Of a stretch of DNA of 64,000 nucleotides, positions 33,390-42,118 are shown one piece after another. The notes beneath the pieces are model-generated. The model was not told where the DNA came from. It saw only the letters and a program-made list of their open reading frames with translations, and did no database searches. Position numbers and translations under genes: made by a program. The stretch comes from UBA3069 sp050633465 (lineage in GTDB: Bacteria > Pseudomonadota > Alphaproteobacteria > Rhodobacterales > Rhodobacteraceae), in NCBI GenBank assembly GCA_050633465.1, contig JBOEGO010000011.1, forward strand, positions 1 to 64,000, in the 5' to 3' direction. Position 1 is the stretch's first letter. Every line of letters starts with the position of its first letter.

Positions 33390-35024
33390 TTAACGCTTTT
33401 CGGCAGCCAAACCGCGCAGGATGGCGAAACACATCACCAGCAATACAACGGTGAATGGCAGGCCGGTTGAAATCACCATGGATTGCAGCGATTGCAACCC
33501 GCCCGCCGACAGCAACAGCACGATGGCCACGGCGCCCTCGAAAATGCACCAGAACACACGCTGCGGCGCGGGCGCGTCGACCTTGCCCCCTGCCGTGATC
33601 GTATCAATCACCAAGGAACCGGAATCCGATGATGTGACAAAAAACACGATCACCAGAATGATCCCGATCAAGGATGTGATCCCCGTCAGCGGCAGAACAT
33701 CCAGCATTTTGAACAGCTTAAGCTCCAAAGATGCCTCTTGCGCTGCGGTATATCCGTCCTGCACAACCTGTTGGATGGCAACGCCGCCAAACACGCTCAT
33801 CCACAGAACGCAAACCATGCTGGGGATCAACAGAACGCAGATCACAAATTCACGCACCGAACGGCCGCGGCTGACACGGGCGATGAACATGCCAACAAAG
33901 GGCGACCAGGAAATCCACCACGCCCAATAGAACGAGGTCCAACCCTGGCTAAAGTTAACGTCTTCGCGGCCAATCGGATTGGACAGCGCAGGCAGATATT
34001 GCAGATAGGCGCCCAGATAATCGCCAAAGCCGGTCAAAATGGCCAATGTCGGTCCGGCAATCAGCACAAACAACAGCAGCACAAACGCCAACCCCATGTT
34101 GATTTCCGACAGGATTTTCACCCCGCCATCCAGGCCGCGTAAAACCGAAATCAACGCAATGGATGTGATGACCGTGATCAAAACCACCTCTGTGGTCTGC
34201 CCGACAGGCACGCCAAACAATTCGTTCAGCCCGGCGTTGGCTTGTGTCGCGCCGAACCCCAGCGATGTCGCCAGCCCGAACAGGGTGGCAAATACGGCCA
34301 GCGTATCAATCACATGGCCCCACCAGCCCCAGACGCGTTCACCCAGAATCGGGTAGAATGCAGATCGGATAGTCAGGGGTAAACCCTTATTATAACTAAA
34401 CAAAGCCAACGCCAGCGCGACAATCGCATAGATCGCCCAAGGGTGCAGCCCCCAATGGAAAATCGTCGCGGCCATGCCCAGCCGGATTGCCTCGGCTTGG
34501 TTGCCCTCGGCCCCGCCCAGCGGTGCCCAATCGGTGCGCACCCCGTCAACAACGGTGGTCCCCCCGAACGAGGATGAAAAATGGCTCATCGGTTCGGACA
34601 CGCCATAAAACATCAACCCGATGCCCATGCCCGCCGCGAACAGCATCGCGAACCATCCGACATAGCTGTAATCCGGCGTCGCATCCGCACCGCCCAGCCG
34701 CACCTTGCCATAGGGTGACACGATCAAAAACAGGCAAAACAGCACGAAAAAATCGGCCGCCCCGATAAAGAACCAGTCAAATCCGGTGGTAACCTTGGTA
34801 AACAGCCATTTGAAAACCTCGCCGGATTGTTCCGGCAGGGCCAGAGTGTAAAACACAAAGGCCACAATGCTCAGCCCCGAAATCAGGAAAACCGGATTGT
34901 GGATATCCACACCGAATGGCCCGACCTGTGTTTCCAGATTGTCTTGTCCGATTTCATAATCGGTGTCGATCAGGCCTGCGTGGCCCTCGGGCGCGGGTAT
35001 GCCCTGATTGCTGTCATCCGTCAT
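33390..35024 (-). CDS. BCCT-family betaine/choline/carnitine transporter
   Basis: A 544-residue, 12-helix transporter. Family hallmarks are AAGMGIGLMFYGVSEPMSHF, the paired-tryptophan region WTSFYWAWWISWSPFVGMF with ARVSRGRSVREFV, and VFFVTSSDSGSLVIDT. It probably imports a quaternary ammonium osmolyte such as glycine betaine or choline; the sequence does not fix which. It is the second gene of a unit with uspA (47-base spacing). AAGGAGGGACC precedes the ATG. Confidence 0.93.
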   Translation of the reverse strand: MTDDSNQGIPAPEGHAGLIDTDYEIGQDNLETQVGPFGVDIHNPVFLISGLSIVAFVFYTLALPEQSGEVFKWLFTKVTTGFDWFFIGAADFFVLFCLFLIVSPYGKVRLGGADATPDYSYVGWFAMLFAAGMGIGLMFYGVSEPMSHFSSSFGGTTVVDGVRTDWAPLGGAEGNQAEAIRLGMAATIFHWGLHPWAIYAIVALALALFSYNKGLPLTIRSAFYPILGERVWGWWGHVIDTLAVFATLFGLATSLGFGATQANAGLNELFGVPVGQTTEVVLITVITSIALISVLRGLDGGVKILSEINMGLAFVLLLFVLIAGPTLAILTGFGDYLGAYLQYLPALSNPIGREDVNFSQGWTSFYWAWWISWSPFVGMFIARVSRGRSVREFVICVLLIPSMVCVLWMSVFGGVAIQQVVQDGYTAAQEASLELKLFKMLDVLPLTGITSLIGIILVIVFFVTSSDSGSLVIDTITAGGKVDAPAPQRVFWCIFEGAVAIVLLLSAGGLQSLQSMVISTGLPFTVVLLVMCFAILRGLAAEKR

Positions 35025-35071
35025 GGATGGTCCCTCCTTGTTATTTTCCCCTTATTTTTCAGGGACTTTCA

Positions 35072-35482
35072 TCAATCGCGCACCAACATGACACTGCAAT
35101 CCGCATGGGTGGCCAGTGTTCCACCGTTCGACGGCCATATCCAATCGGTCACCCGGTGGTGGTGGGTTTGCATAACAACCAGATCAGCGGCGGTTTCCTG
35201 AACCGCCTTGAGCAAAGTTGAATCGAGATCAACAGCGGGGTCATGGCTGACCACAGCATGGGCGCTGGTGGCGATGTCTTTGCCATAATTGGCGGCGAAT
35301 TCGGTTAATTTTTCGCTGTATTCCTCGGGTGAATGCGCCAAAGCGCCGGGGGTGTTGGCCGTCACCCCCACGAAAACCAACTGGGCCTTCCATATGCGGG
35401 CCAATTCCACGGCGGTTGCGATTGCCTTGCCCTGTGCGGCGTGGTGCACAAGGTCCAGTGGTATCATAATTTTACGATACAT
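35072..35482 (-). CDS. Universal stress protein (UspA family)
   Basis: A 136-residue single-domain protein starting MYRKIMIPLDLVHHAAQGK. It has the ATP-binding-type C-terminus ADLVVMQTHHHRVTDWIWPS then GGTLATHADCSVMLVRD, close to the G-x9-G-S/T pattern (here GGTLATHADCSVML). A longer frame to 35710 is rejected because AAGGAGGG lies six bases before the ATG at 35482. It is first in an operon with the BCCT transporter, a pairing seen in marine bacteria for osmotic or envelope stress. Tandem palindromes overlap its leader. Confidence 0.9.
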   Translation of the reverse strand: MYRKIMIPLDLVHHAAQGKAIATAVELARIWKAQLVFVGVTANTPGALAHSPEEYSEKLTEFAANYGKDIATSAHAVVSHDPAVDLDSTLLKAVQETAADLVVMQTHHHRVTDWIWPSNGGTLATHADCSVMLVRD

Positions 35483-35493
35483 CTTATCCCTCC

Positions 35494-35530
35494 TTGTCGT
35501 TTTATGACAATTTTCGTGTCGTTTTTGACA
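35494..35530. promoter_or_regulatory. Tandem palindromes over the uspA leader
   Basis: TTGTC-N7-GACAA (35494-35510) and TGTC-N6-GACA (35517-35530) are centred about 21 bases apart, two helical turns. The first touches the uspA ribosome-binding site. This arrangement suits a dimeric repressor or an RNA hairpin that hides the site; which one is not decided here. Confidence 0.45.
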
Positions 35531-35683
35531 TCTCCCCTTGCAGTTAGCGCGCCCTTCTATGGTGACAAGGTCCGCATTGCTGCTGTCCGGCTCTTGCGTC
35601 ACCTTACGCCCTGTTTGCGACGAATCCGGCTGGACGCTGCCGTTGATTTCCGGTCTCATCCCCATCCGGCGAGGAGAGCAAAC

Positions 35684-36580
35684 ATGACCACAGCAGAGCA
35701 AAATGCACAACCCAAGCAGGTATTTCGTGCGGCGCTTTGGATGACAGGGGCCATTGCCTCGTTTTCGGCCATGGCCGTGGCCGGGCGCGAGGTGTCATTC
35801 GAACTCGATACATTCGAGGTGATGATGTATCGCTCTTTTGTCGGGGTAATCGTGGTGGTTCTGGTCGGCCTGTTGGCGGGGACACTCACGCAGGTCACAC
35901 GCCGCAACTTCGGCTTGCAAATCATTCGAAACATTGCACATTTTTCCGGACAAAACCTGTGGTTCTATGCGGTCACCGTGATCCCTCTGGCACAGGTATT
36001 CGCGTTGGAATTCACATCCCCCCTCTGGGTTCTGATCCTGTCCCCCTTCGTGCTGGGCGAACGCCTGACGCCCACACGCGCCATTGCTGCCGCTTTGGGA
36101 TTTGTCGGTATCTTGATTGTAACGCGCCCGGATCAGGCCGAATTGAACGCTGGCATCGTGACCGCGGCGTCATGCGCGATCTGTTTCGCCTTTACGATCA
36201 TGTTGACGAAAAAGCTGACACGCAGCGAAACCATCACTTGTATTCTGGTTTACCTGACAGTCACCCAAGCGGTTTTTGGCATCGTTTGCGCAGGGATAGA
36301 CGGTGATATTCAACTTCCATCCGCCGCAACCGCGCCCTGGTTGGTGCTGATCGGTTTGGCGGGGTTGTTCGCGCATTTTTGCCTGACCAATGCGCTGGCA
36401 ATCGCCCCGGCCACTGTCGTGGTGCCGATTGATTTCACCCGCCTGCCCGTCATCGCCATCGTTGCCATGGTGATCTATGGCGAGGCTGTGGCCACGGCGG
36501 TTTACCTGGGCGCAGTTATCATATTCGCGGGCAACTACCTGAATATCTGGTCCGAAACCCGACGCCGCAAACCCGCATGA
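35684..36580 (+). CDS. DMT-superfamily (EamA) transporter 1
   Basis: A 298-residue, ten-helix inner-membrane protein with two EamA repeats. Helix segments include SFVGVIVVVLVGLLAGTLTQ, VFALEFTSPLWVLILSPFVL and ATVVVPIDFTRLPVIAIVAM. Members export amino acids, metabolites or drugs; substrate unknown. GAGGAGAGCAAAC gives the ATG at 35684 an excellent ribosome-binding site; a longer frame to 35333 is rejected. A second, dissimilar DMT gene follows 40 bases later, probably in one operon. Confidence 0.87.
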   Translation: MTTAEQNAQPKQVFRAALWMTGAIASFSAMAVAGREVSFELDTFEVMMYRSFVGVIVVVLVGLLAGTLTQVTRRNFGLQIIRNIAHFSGQNLWFYAVTVIPLAQVFALEFTSPLWVLILSPFVLGERLTPTRAIAAALGFVGILIVTRPDQAELNAGIVTAASCAICFAFTIMLTKKLTRSETITCILVYLTVTQAVFGIVCAGIDGDIQLPSAATAPWLVLIGLAGLFAHFCLTNALAIAPATVVVPIDFTRLPVIAIVAMVIYGEAVATAVYLGAVIIFAGNYLNIWSETRRRKPA

Positions 36581-36620
36581 AACGGATTGTCCGACGGGCC
36601 ACCATTCCTAAGGTCACAGC

Positions 36621-37526
36621 ATGAGTATTGAACAAAAATCCATGTCGCCGCGCGCATGGGCCGAATTGGGCCTTTTGGCGCTGATCTGGGGCGGATCATT
36701 CCTGTGCAACGCATTGGCGCTGCGCGACATCGGCCCCGTGACCATTGTCGCCTTTCGCATTGCGGGGGCCGCTTTGGTGCTATGGGCCTTTGTGCTGTGG
36801 CGTGGATTTGCCGTGCCGCGCAGCCCGCGTATCTGGCTGGATTTCGCGGTTATGGGGCTGGTGAACAATGTGCTGCCATTCACCCTGATCACATGGGGGC
36901 AGCAGCATGTGCCATCAGGTCTGGCCGCTATTCTGAACGGATCGACCGCGATATTCGGCGTGTTGATAGCCGCGATTGTCTTTTCCGATGAACAACTTAC
37001 CCGGCGCAAAACAACAGGCGTGGCGCTGGGGTTTGCGGGCATGGCTGTTGTGATCGGGCCGGACGCACTGCGCGGGCTAGACCTGACATCAATCGGCCAA
37101 CTGGCGCTGATCGGGGCCGCCATCTGCTACGGGCTTAGCGGCACTTGGGCGCGCGCGCGCCTGTCCAGTATGACACCACAAGTGGCCGCCATGGGCATGT
37201 TGACCGCATCGACCGTGATGATCGTGCCTCTGGCCATCTGGGCCGAGGGCCTGCCCGGTGCCGCTGCGATCAACGCCGGTTTCAGCCTGTTTTATCTGGC
37301 CGTGATCGCCACGGCCGCTGCCTATTTGCTGTATTACCGCGTGTTGGCTATGGCGGGCACCGGCAACCTGTTGCTGGTCACATTATTGGTGGCCCCCGTC
37401 GCCGTGGTGCTGGGGGCGCTGATACTGGATGAACAATTGGGCTGGCGCGCTGGCGCGGGGTTTGCCTTGCTTGCCTTGGGCTTGGCTGTGATCGACGGGC
37501 GGCTGTTGAAACACCTAAGGGTTTGA
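36621..37526 (+). CDS. DMT-superfamily (EamA) transporter 2
   Basis: A 301-residue ten-helix EamA-type transporter: ALIWGGSFLCNALALRDIGP opens it, PFTLITWGQQHVPSGLAAIL marks the first repeat and VAPVAVVLGALILDEQLGW the end of the second. It differs markedly from the upstream DMT gene, so the two are co-located paralogues, not a recent duplicate. AAGGTCACAGC precedes the ATG. Substrate unknown. Confidence 0.87.
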   Translation: MSIEQKSMSPRAWAELGLLALIWGGSFLCNALALRDIGPVTIVAFRIAGAALVLWAFVLWRGFAVPRSPRIWLDFAVMGLVNNVLPFTLITWGQQHVPSGLAAILNGSTAIFGVLIAAIVFSDEQLTRRKTTGVALGFAGMAVVIGPDALRGLDLTSIGQLALIGAAICYGLSGTWARARLSSMTPQVAAMGMLTASTVMIVPLAIWAEGLPGAAAINAGFSLFYLAVIATAAAYLLYYRVLAMAGTGNLLLVTLLVAPVAVVLGALILDEQLGWRAGAGFALLALGLAVIDGRLLKHLRV

Positions 37527-37580
37527 CCGTGCTGCCTTGCGGCGATACTCAATCCTTCAGGGCAAGCAAGGAACCGGGTG

Positions 37581-38444
37581 ATGATCTATCAAAGCGCACA
37601 ACACTGGCTGGACGCACCACACAAACGGGTAGTGTTGTTTGCGATGTCCGGTCTGGGCAAAACCCATGTGTCGCGGATGCTGCGCGACACGGGCGGCTGG
37701 TTTCATTACTCGGTCGATTATCGCATTGGCACCCGTTACATGGGCGAACATATCGCCGACAACGCCAAGGCCGAAGCGATGAAAGTCCCGTTTCTGCGCG
37801 ACCTGTTACTTAGCGATTCCATATACATAGGTTCCAATATCACCTTTGAAAACCTGACGCCTGTGTCATCATATCTGGGCAAACCGGGCGATGCGGCAAA
37901 GGGTGGTCTGGCCTACGGCGAATACACCCGCCGTCAGGAACAGTTCCGTCAGGCCGAAATCAACGCCCTGCTGGACACCGGCCATTTCATTGATCGCGCC
38001 GATCGCTTGTATGGCTATTCGCATTTCATTTGCGATACGGGCGGGTCGATTTGCGAATGGGTTGACCCGACCAATGCCAATGATCCGGTGCTGCGCCACC
38101 TGTCGGATCAGGCCTTGATGGTCTGGATCAAAGGCGACGATGCCCATACCGCCGAGCTGGTCCGCCGGTTCGACCGCGCCCCCAAACCGATGTCCTATAT
38201 GCCCGAATTCCTGGATCGGGTATGGCAGGAATATCTGCGCAAAAACAACACGCAAGAGGGCGAAGTTGATCCCGACGCCTTTATCCGCTGGACCTATGCG
38301 CAGGCGCTGGCCCATCGTCAACCGCGCTATGGGGCGATGGCCGAACACTGGGGCGTGACCGTCAGCGCCGATGACGTGGCCCAGATCAAAACCGCCGCTG
38401 ATTTCAACCAGATGATCGCAACCGCGATCCAGACCAAGGCTTGA
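37581..38444 (+). CDS. P-loop ATPase of unknown role
   Basis: A 287-residue protein with a clean Walker A near the N-terminus (VVLFAMSGLGKTHVSRML, about 18-35). It is followed by WFHYSVDYRIGTRYMGEHI, which resembles the shikimate/adenylate-kinase-like substrate region, and YGYSHFICDTGGSICEWV. No Walker B of AAA type is obvious; ICDTGGS may contribute. It resembles unassigned ATPases found in alphaproteobacteria. The ATG at 37581 has AAGGA eight bases upstream; a GTG three bases earlier is possible. It sits 52 bases before metA and could share its transcript. Confidence 0.65.
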   Translation: MIYQSAQHWLDAPHKRVVLFAMSGLGKTHVSRMLRDTGGWFHYSVDYRIGTRYMGEHIADNAKAEAMKVPFLRDLLLSDSIYIGSNITFENLTPVSSYLGKPGDAAKGGLAYGEYTRRQEQFRQAEINALLDTGHFIDRADRLYGYSHFICDTGGSICEWVDPTNANDPVLRHLSDQALMVWIKGDDAHTAELVRRFDRAPKPMSYMPEFLDRVWQEYLRKNNTQEGEVDPDAFIRWTYAQALAHRQPRYGAMAEHWGVTVSADDVAQIKTAADFNQMIATAIQTKA

Positions 38445-38496
38445 GCCAACCACCCCGCGCCCCTATCTGTTAATATCCATCACCGGAGTATCCCCG

Positions 38497-39420
38497 ATGC
38501 CGATCAAACTTCCCGCTGACCTTCCTGCCTTTGACGTGCTGACGCGCGAGGGTGTTATGGTCATGTCGGAGGATCAGGCCGCGCGGCAGGATATCCGCCC
38601 GCTGCGCATCGGGTTGCTGAACCTGATGCCGAAAAAGATCCAGACGGAAAACCAGTTTGCCCGCCTGATCGGCGCAACCCCGTTGCAGATCGAATTGTCC
38701 CTGATCCGGATGAGCGAACACCAGACCCGCAACACCGCCGCCGAGCATATGGAGAGCTTTTACCGCCCGTTTTCCGAGGTGGCAGACAGCGGCGAAAAAT
38801 TTGACGGGCTGATCATAACCGGCGCGCCGATTGAACATTTGCCTTTTAATGAAGTCACTTACTGGCCAGAGCTAACGCAGGTTTTCGACTGGACCCAGAC
38901 CCATGTGCATTCCACATTCGGGGTGTGCTGGGGTGGCATGGCAATGATCCATCACCTGAACGGCGTGCCAAAACATATGCTGGGAAAAAAGGCGTTCGGC
39001 TGTTTCCGTCATCGCAACATGGCGCAATCCTCGCCCTATCTGAACGGGTTTTCCGATGATCTGGTGGTGCCGGTCAGCCGCTGGACCGAAGTGCGCCAGA
39101 GTGATCTGGATCAGGTAACGGGGTTGAAAACCCTGCTGTCCAGCGACGAGGTCGGCCCCTGCCTGGTCGAGGATGCAGCGCATCGGGCGCTCTATATTTT
39201 CAACCATCTGGAATATGACAGCGACACCTTGAAACAGGAATATGACCGTGATGTTGCCGAGGGCGGCACCATCGAGGTGCCGGTAAATTACTACCCGAAC
39301 AACGATCCTGCCCGCGCACCCTTGAACCGCTGGCGCAGTCATGCGCATCTGCTTTATGGCAACTGGATTAACCAACTTTACCAGACCACGACCTATGATC
39401 TGGCGGCGATTGGTGGTTAG
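38497..39420 (+). CDS. metA: Homoserine O-acetyltransferase (MetA fold, Glu-type)
   Basis: Activates homoserine for methionine synthesis. The 307 residues match MetA throughout (IGLLNLMPKKIQTENQF; nucleophile C144 in FGVCWGGMA; H237 and E239 in IFNHLEYDS). The position that decides acyl donor (residue 111 in E. coli, a Gly in succinyltransferases) aligns here to E113 in TGAPIEHLPF. Glu at this site is known to favour acetyl-CoA over succinyl-CoA, so this is probably a homoserine O-acetyltransferase despite family naming. No SAM-II riboswitch is visible in the short upstream gap. Confidence 0.93.
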   Translation: MPIKLPADLPAFDVLTREGVMVMSEDQAARQDIRPLRIGLLNLMPKKIQTENQFARLIGATPLQIELSLIRMSEHQTRNTAAEHMESFYRPFSEVADSGEKFDGLIITGAPIEHLPFNEVTYWPELTQVFDWTQTHVHSTFGVCWGGMAMIHHLNGVPKHMLGKKAFGCFRHRNMAQSSPYLNGFSDDLVVPVSRWTEVRQSDLDQVTGLKTLLSSDEVGPCLVEDAAHRALYIFNHLEYDSDTLKQEYDRDVAEGGTIEVPVNYYPNNDPARAPLNRWRSHAHLLYGNWINQLYQTTTYDLAAIGG

Positions 39421-40396
39421 GGCGATGTGGGGCGCAGCGATCAGTCTGGCGGTTTTGGGCGGCGGCGCCTTTGCGCTGGATCGTGTCGCCGATCTGCGCG
39501 AAGCCCGCGCCGAGGCAGAATTTCCTCCGCTGGGCCAGTTCATCGAAGTGGAGGGGCGGAGCATCCACGCCTTTGTGCGCGGGGCTGGCCCTGATCTGGT
39601 GCTGATCCATGGCGCGGGCGGCAACCTGCGCGACTGGACGCTGGGCATTTTGCCCGAACTGGCCAAACATTTCCGGGTTATCGCCTTTGATCGCCCCGGT
39701 CTGGGCTGGTCGGATCGTGCGCCCGGATATGGCGACAGCGCATTCAGCACCCGCGCAGAAACACCGCGCGAACAGGCCCGTATCCTGCAAGCCGCCGCTG
39801 ACCAGTTAAATGTGAAAAATCCGTTGGTTATGGGCCATAGCTTTGGTGGATCCGTCGCGCTGGCATGGGGGCTGGAGCGCCCCGAAAACACCGCCGCGCT
39901 GGTGGTTCTGTCTGGCGCATCCAATCCTTGGCAGGGGTCGCTTGCCACAACATATACGCTGTTCGGCTCGGCGCTTGGCGGTGCATTCGTGGTGCCATTC
40001 GTCACCAGCTTTGCCAGCGACGAACAGATCGTAAATACCCTTCACGGCATCTTTGATCCGCAACCTCAGCCCCGCGCCTATGCCCGCCAGTTGGGTGCCG
40101 CCCTGACCCTGCGCCGCGACGTGATGCGCACCAATGCGCGACAGGTGCGCGGGCTGAAATCGGCGCTGAAATCCATGGTGCCGGACTATCCCAACCTGCC
40201 GATGCCCGTTGAAATCATCCACGGCACCGCCGATACCGTGGTGCCGTTTGATGTGCATGCCGCCAAGTTGATTAACCAAATTCCCAACGCCACCCTGACC
40301 CCGCTGGATGGTCAGGGTCACATGCCGCACCACACCAGCCCCGATGCCGTGGTGCAGGCGACCCTGCGCGCCGCCCAACGTGCCGGATTGCACTAA
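39395..40396 (+). CDS. Membrane-anchored alpha/beta hydrolase
   Basis: A 333-residue alpha/beta-hydrolase-fold protein with an N-terminal hydrophobic anchor (MWGAAISLAVLGGGAFAL). The catalytic Ser is in VMGHSFGGSVALAW, the Asp in IIHGTADTVVPF and the His in DGQGHMPHH. The oxyanion region VLIHGAGGNLRDW is also seen. The start is uncertain: 39395 gives MIWRRLVVR before the helix and overlaps metA by 26 bases; 39425 has GGTGG about nine bases upstream. Substrate unknown; the placement after metA does not by itself imply a metabolic link. Confidence 0.75.
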   Translation: MIWRRLVVRAMWGAAISLAVLGGGAFALDRVADLREARAEAEFPPLGQFIEVEGRSIHAFVRGAGPDLVLIHGAGGNLRDWTLGILPELAKHFRVIAFDRPGLGWSDRAPGYGDSAFSTRAETPREQARILQAAADQLNVKNPLVMGHSFGGSVALAWGLERPENTAALVVLSGASNPWQGSLATTYTLFGSALGGAFVVPFVTSFASDEQIVNTLHGIFDPQPQPRAYARQLGAALTLRRDVMRTNARQVRGLKSALKSMVPDYPNLPMPVEIIHGTADTVVPFDVHAAKLINQIPNATLTPLDGQGHMPHHTSPDAVVQATLRAAQRAGLH

Positions 40397-40450
40397 GTTG
40401 CCAGCACAGCCATATTGAAACCAAGTCATTGACCCAACAGGGAGAAGCGC

Positions 40451-41320
40451 ATGCACCTGCCATTCGACGGCGCCATCACCAAGTTTTTTGAAAACGACGC
40501 TCCGAAGCCGATCCGCGATGCGATCCGGCGCGCCGACAAAGACGACATCCTGAACCCGGATTACCCGCATGACGAACGCATGAAGGGCAAACATTATGAT
40601 CTGGACATGGACGCGCTGCAAATCGAACTGGTCAAAATGCAGGCCTGGGCCAAAGAAACCGGCGCACGTGTCGCCATCGTATTCGAAGGCCGCGACGCTG
40701 CGGGAAAAGGTGGCGCGATCAAACGGTTCCGCGAAAACCTTAACCCTCGGGGGGCGCGGGTTGTGGCCCTGTCCAAACCCACCGAAACCGAATCCAGCCA
40801 ATGGTATTTCCAGCGCTATATCGACCACCTGCCCGCCGGTGGTGAAATCGTGTTTTATGACCGCAGCTGGTACAATCGCGGCGTGGTCGAACATGTGTTC
40901 GGCTTTTGCACCGATGACCAGCGCGGGCATTTTTTCACACAGGTGCCGCAGTTCGAACAGATGCTGGTGGACGAAGGAATTCACCTGTTCAAGTTCTGGC
41001 TGAATGTCGGGCGCGCCGAACAGTTGAAACGCTTTCTCGCCCGCGAAAATGACCCGCTGAAACAGTGGAAGCTAAGCTGGATCGACGTTGAAGGGCTGAA
41101 AAAATGGGATGCCTATTCGGGCGCGATCAAGGAAACACTGGAACGGTCGCACAGTGATACCACGCCCTGGGTCGTGATCCGCTCGGATGACAAAAAACGC
41201 GCCCGTATCAATGCGATACGGCACGTTCTTCATGCGCTGAACTATGACCGCAAAGATGTCAAAGCGATCGGCAAATGCGACAATAAAATCATCGGCGGAC
41301 CTGATATCTGGGATGCGTAA
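40451..41320 (+). CDS. ppk2: Polyphosphate kinase 2
   Basis: Transfers phosphate between polyphosphate and nucleoside diphosphates. A single PPK2 domain of 289 residues has Walker A GRDAAGKGGAI at 80-90, lid NLNPRGARVVALSKPTE, and Walker B with FYDRSWYNRGVVE at 135-147. KQWKLSWIDVEGLKKWDAY completes the pattern. One-domain form, so class I type; nucleotide preference cannot be read. CAGGGAGAAGCGC precedes the ATG. Confidence 0.95.
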   Translation: MHLPFDGAITKFFENDAPKPIRDAIRRADKDDILNPDYPHDERMKGKHYDLDMDALQIELVKMQAWAKETGARVAIVFEGRDAAGKGGAIKRFRENLNPRGARVVALSKPTETESSQWYFQRYIDHLPAGGEIVFYDRSWYNRGVVEHVFGFCTDDQRGHFFTQVPQFEQMLVDEGIHLFKFWLNVGRAEQLKRFLARENDPLKQWKLSWIDVEGLKKWDAYSGAIKETLERSHSDTTPWVVIRSDDKKRARINAIRHVLHALNYDRKDVKAIGKCDNKIIGGPDIWDA

Positions 41321-41930
41321 ACGCGGCTACCATCACGGCAACCTACGTCAGGCCCTGGTCGAGGCGGCGCTGGAGCTGATCGAGGCCAAAGGCCCGACCG
41401 GGTTCACCCTGTCCGAGGCCGCGAAACAGGCCGGCGTCACCCCCGCCGCCGTTTACCGCCACTTTGAGGGCCGCGAAGATCTGATCGCCGAAGCCGCCCG
41501 TCAGGGATACGAAATTTTTCGCGATGTCATGCAATATGCCTATGACAAGGGCCAGCCCTCGGCGCTTGCCGCGTTTGAATCAACGGGGCGCGCCTATCTG
41601 GCCTTTGCCCGCAAATACCCCGGCCACTATATCGCGATGTTCGAAAGCGGCATTTCCGTCAACCGCACCCCCGAATTGGCGGCGATTTCGGCCAAGGCAC
41701 GCGGCGTATTGGAACGGGCGGCGGGCGAGCTGAGCCAGCACATCCCCCCGGAAAAACGCCCGCCCGCAGCGATGTTTTCCGCCCATATCTGGGCGCTTAG
41801 CCATGGGGTGGTGGAATTGTTCGCCCGCAACAGCCCCGGCACGCAAAGCCCGTTTTCACCCGAGGATCTGCTGGAATCGGCCATCGGCATATACCTGCGC
41901 GGGCTGGGCCTGATCGCGCCAGACAGCTAA
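41313..41930 (+). CDS. TetR-family transcriptional regulator
   Basis: A 205-residue regulator. The N-terminal helix-turn-helix (GYHHGNLRQALVEAALELIE, GFTLSEAAKQAGVTPAAVYR then HFEGREDLIAEAARQG) covers about residues 5-55; the C-terminal domain is of the WHG type. It overlaps ppk2 by eight bases (ATGCGTAA), so it is co-transcribed and may regulate ppk2 or the downstream barrel gene. Ligand unknown. Confidence 0.9.
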   Translation: MRKRGYHHGNLRQALVEAALELIEAKGPTGFTLSEAAKQAGVTPAAVYRHFEGREDLIAEAARQGYEIFRDVMQYAYDKGQPSALAAFESTGRAYLAFARKYPGHYIAMFESGISVNRTPELAAISAKARGVLERAAGELSQHIPPEKRPPAAMFSAHIWALSHGVVELFARNSPGTQSPFSPEDLLESAIGIYLRGLGLIAPDS

Positions 41931-41998
41931 CGACCGCTATATCTTTGATCAACTGTGGCACCGCCACCGCAGTCTGCCCCCTGAAATCCCTGTTTCAT

Positions 41999-42018
41999 CT
42001 GGACAGCCCCCTGTCCAG
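41999..42018. repeat. Perfect 8-bp inverted repeat upstream of the barrel gene
   Basis: CTGGACAG-CCCC-CTGTCCAG forms an eight-pair stem with a four-base loop. A weaker repeat CTGAC-N7-GTCAG follows at 42026-42042. There is no T-run. Candidate operator for the TetR-type protein encoded just upstream, or a leader hairpin; undecided. Confidence 0.45.
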
Positions 42019-42118
42019 CCAGTAACTGACGGATTAAGTCAGACTTTAGCCAGCCATCGCCAGCAAAGGGCCGCCGCGCTCGAACTGACCCTCATTTACA
42101 ACGCTAAGGGACCGAAAA

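Noticed and set aside
38445..38496. SAM-II riboswitch upstream of metA
   Set aside because: The gap is 52 bases and does not show the pseudoknot sequence pattern known for this riboswitch.
39341..39424. Start of the alpha/beta hydrolase at 39341
   Set aside because: It would overlap metA by 80 bases with no ribosome-binding site; later starts place the hydrophobic anchor at the N-terminus.
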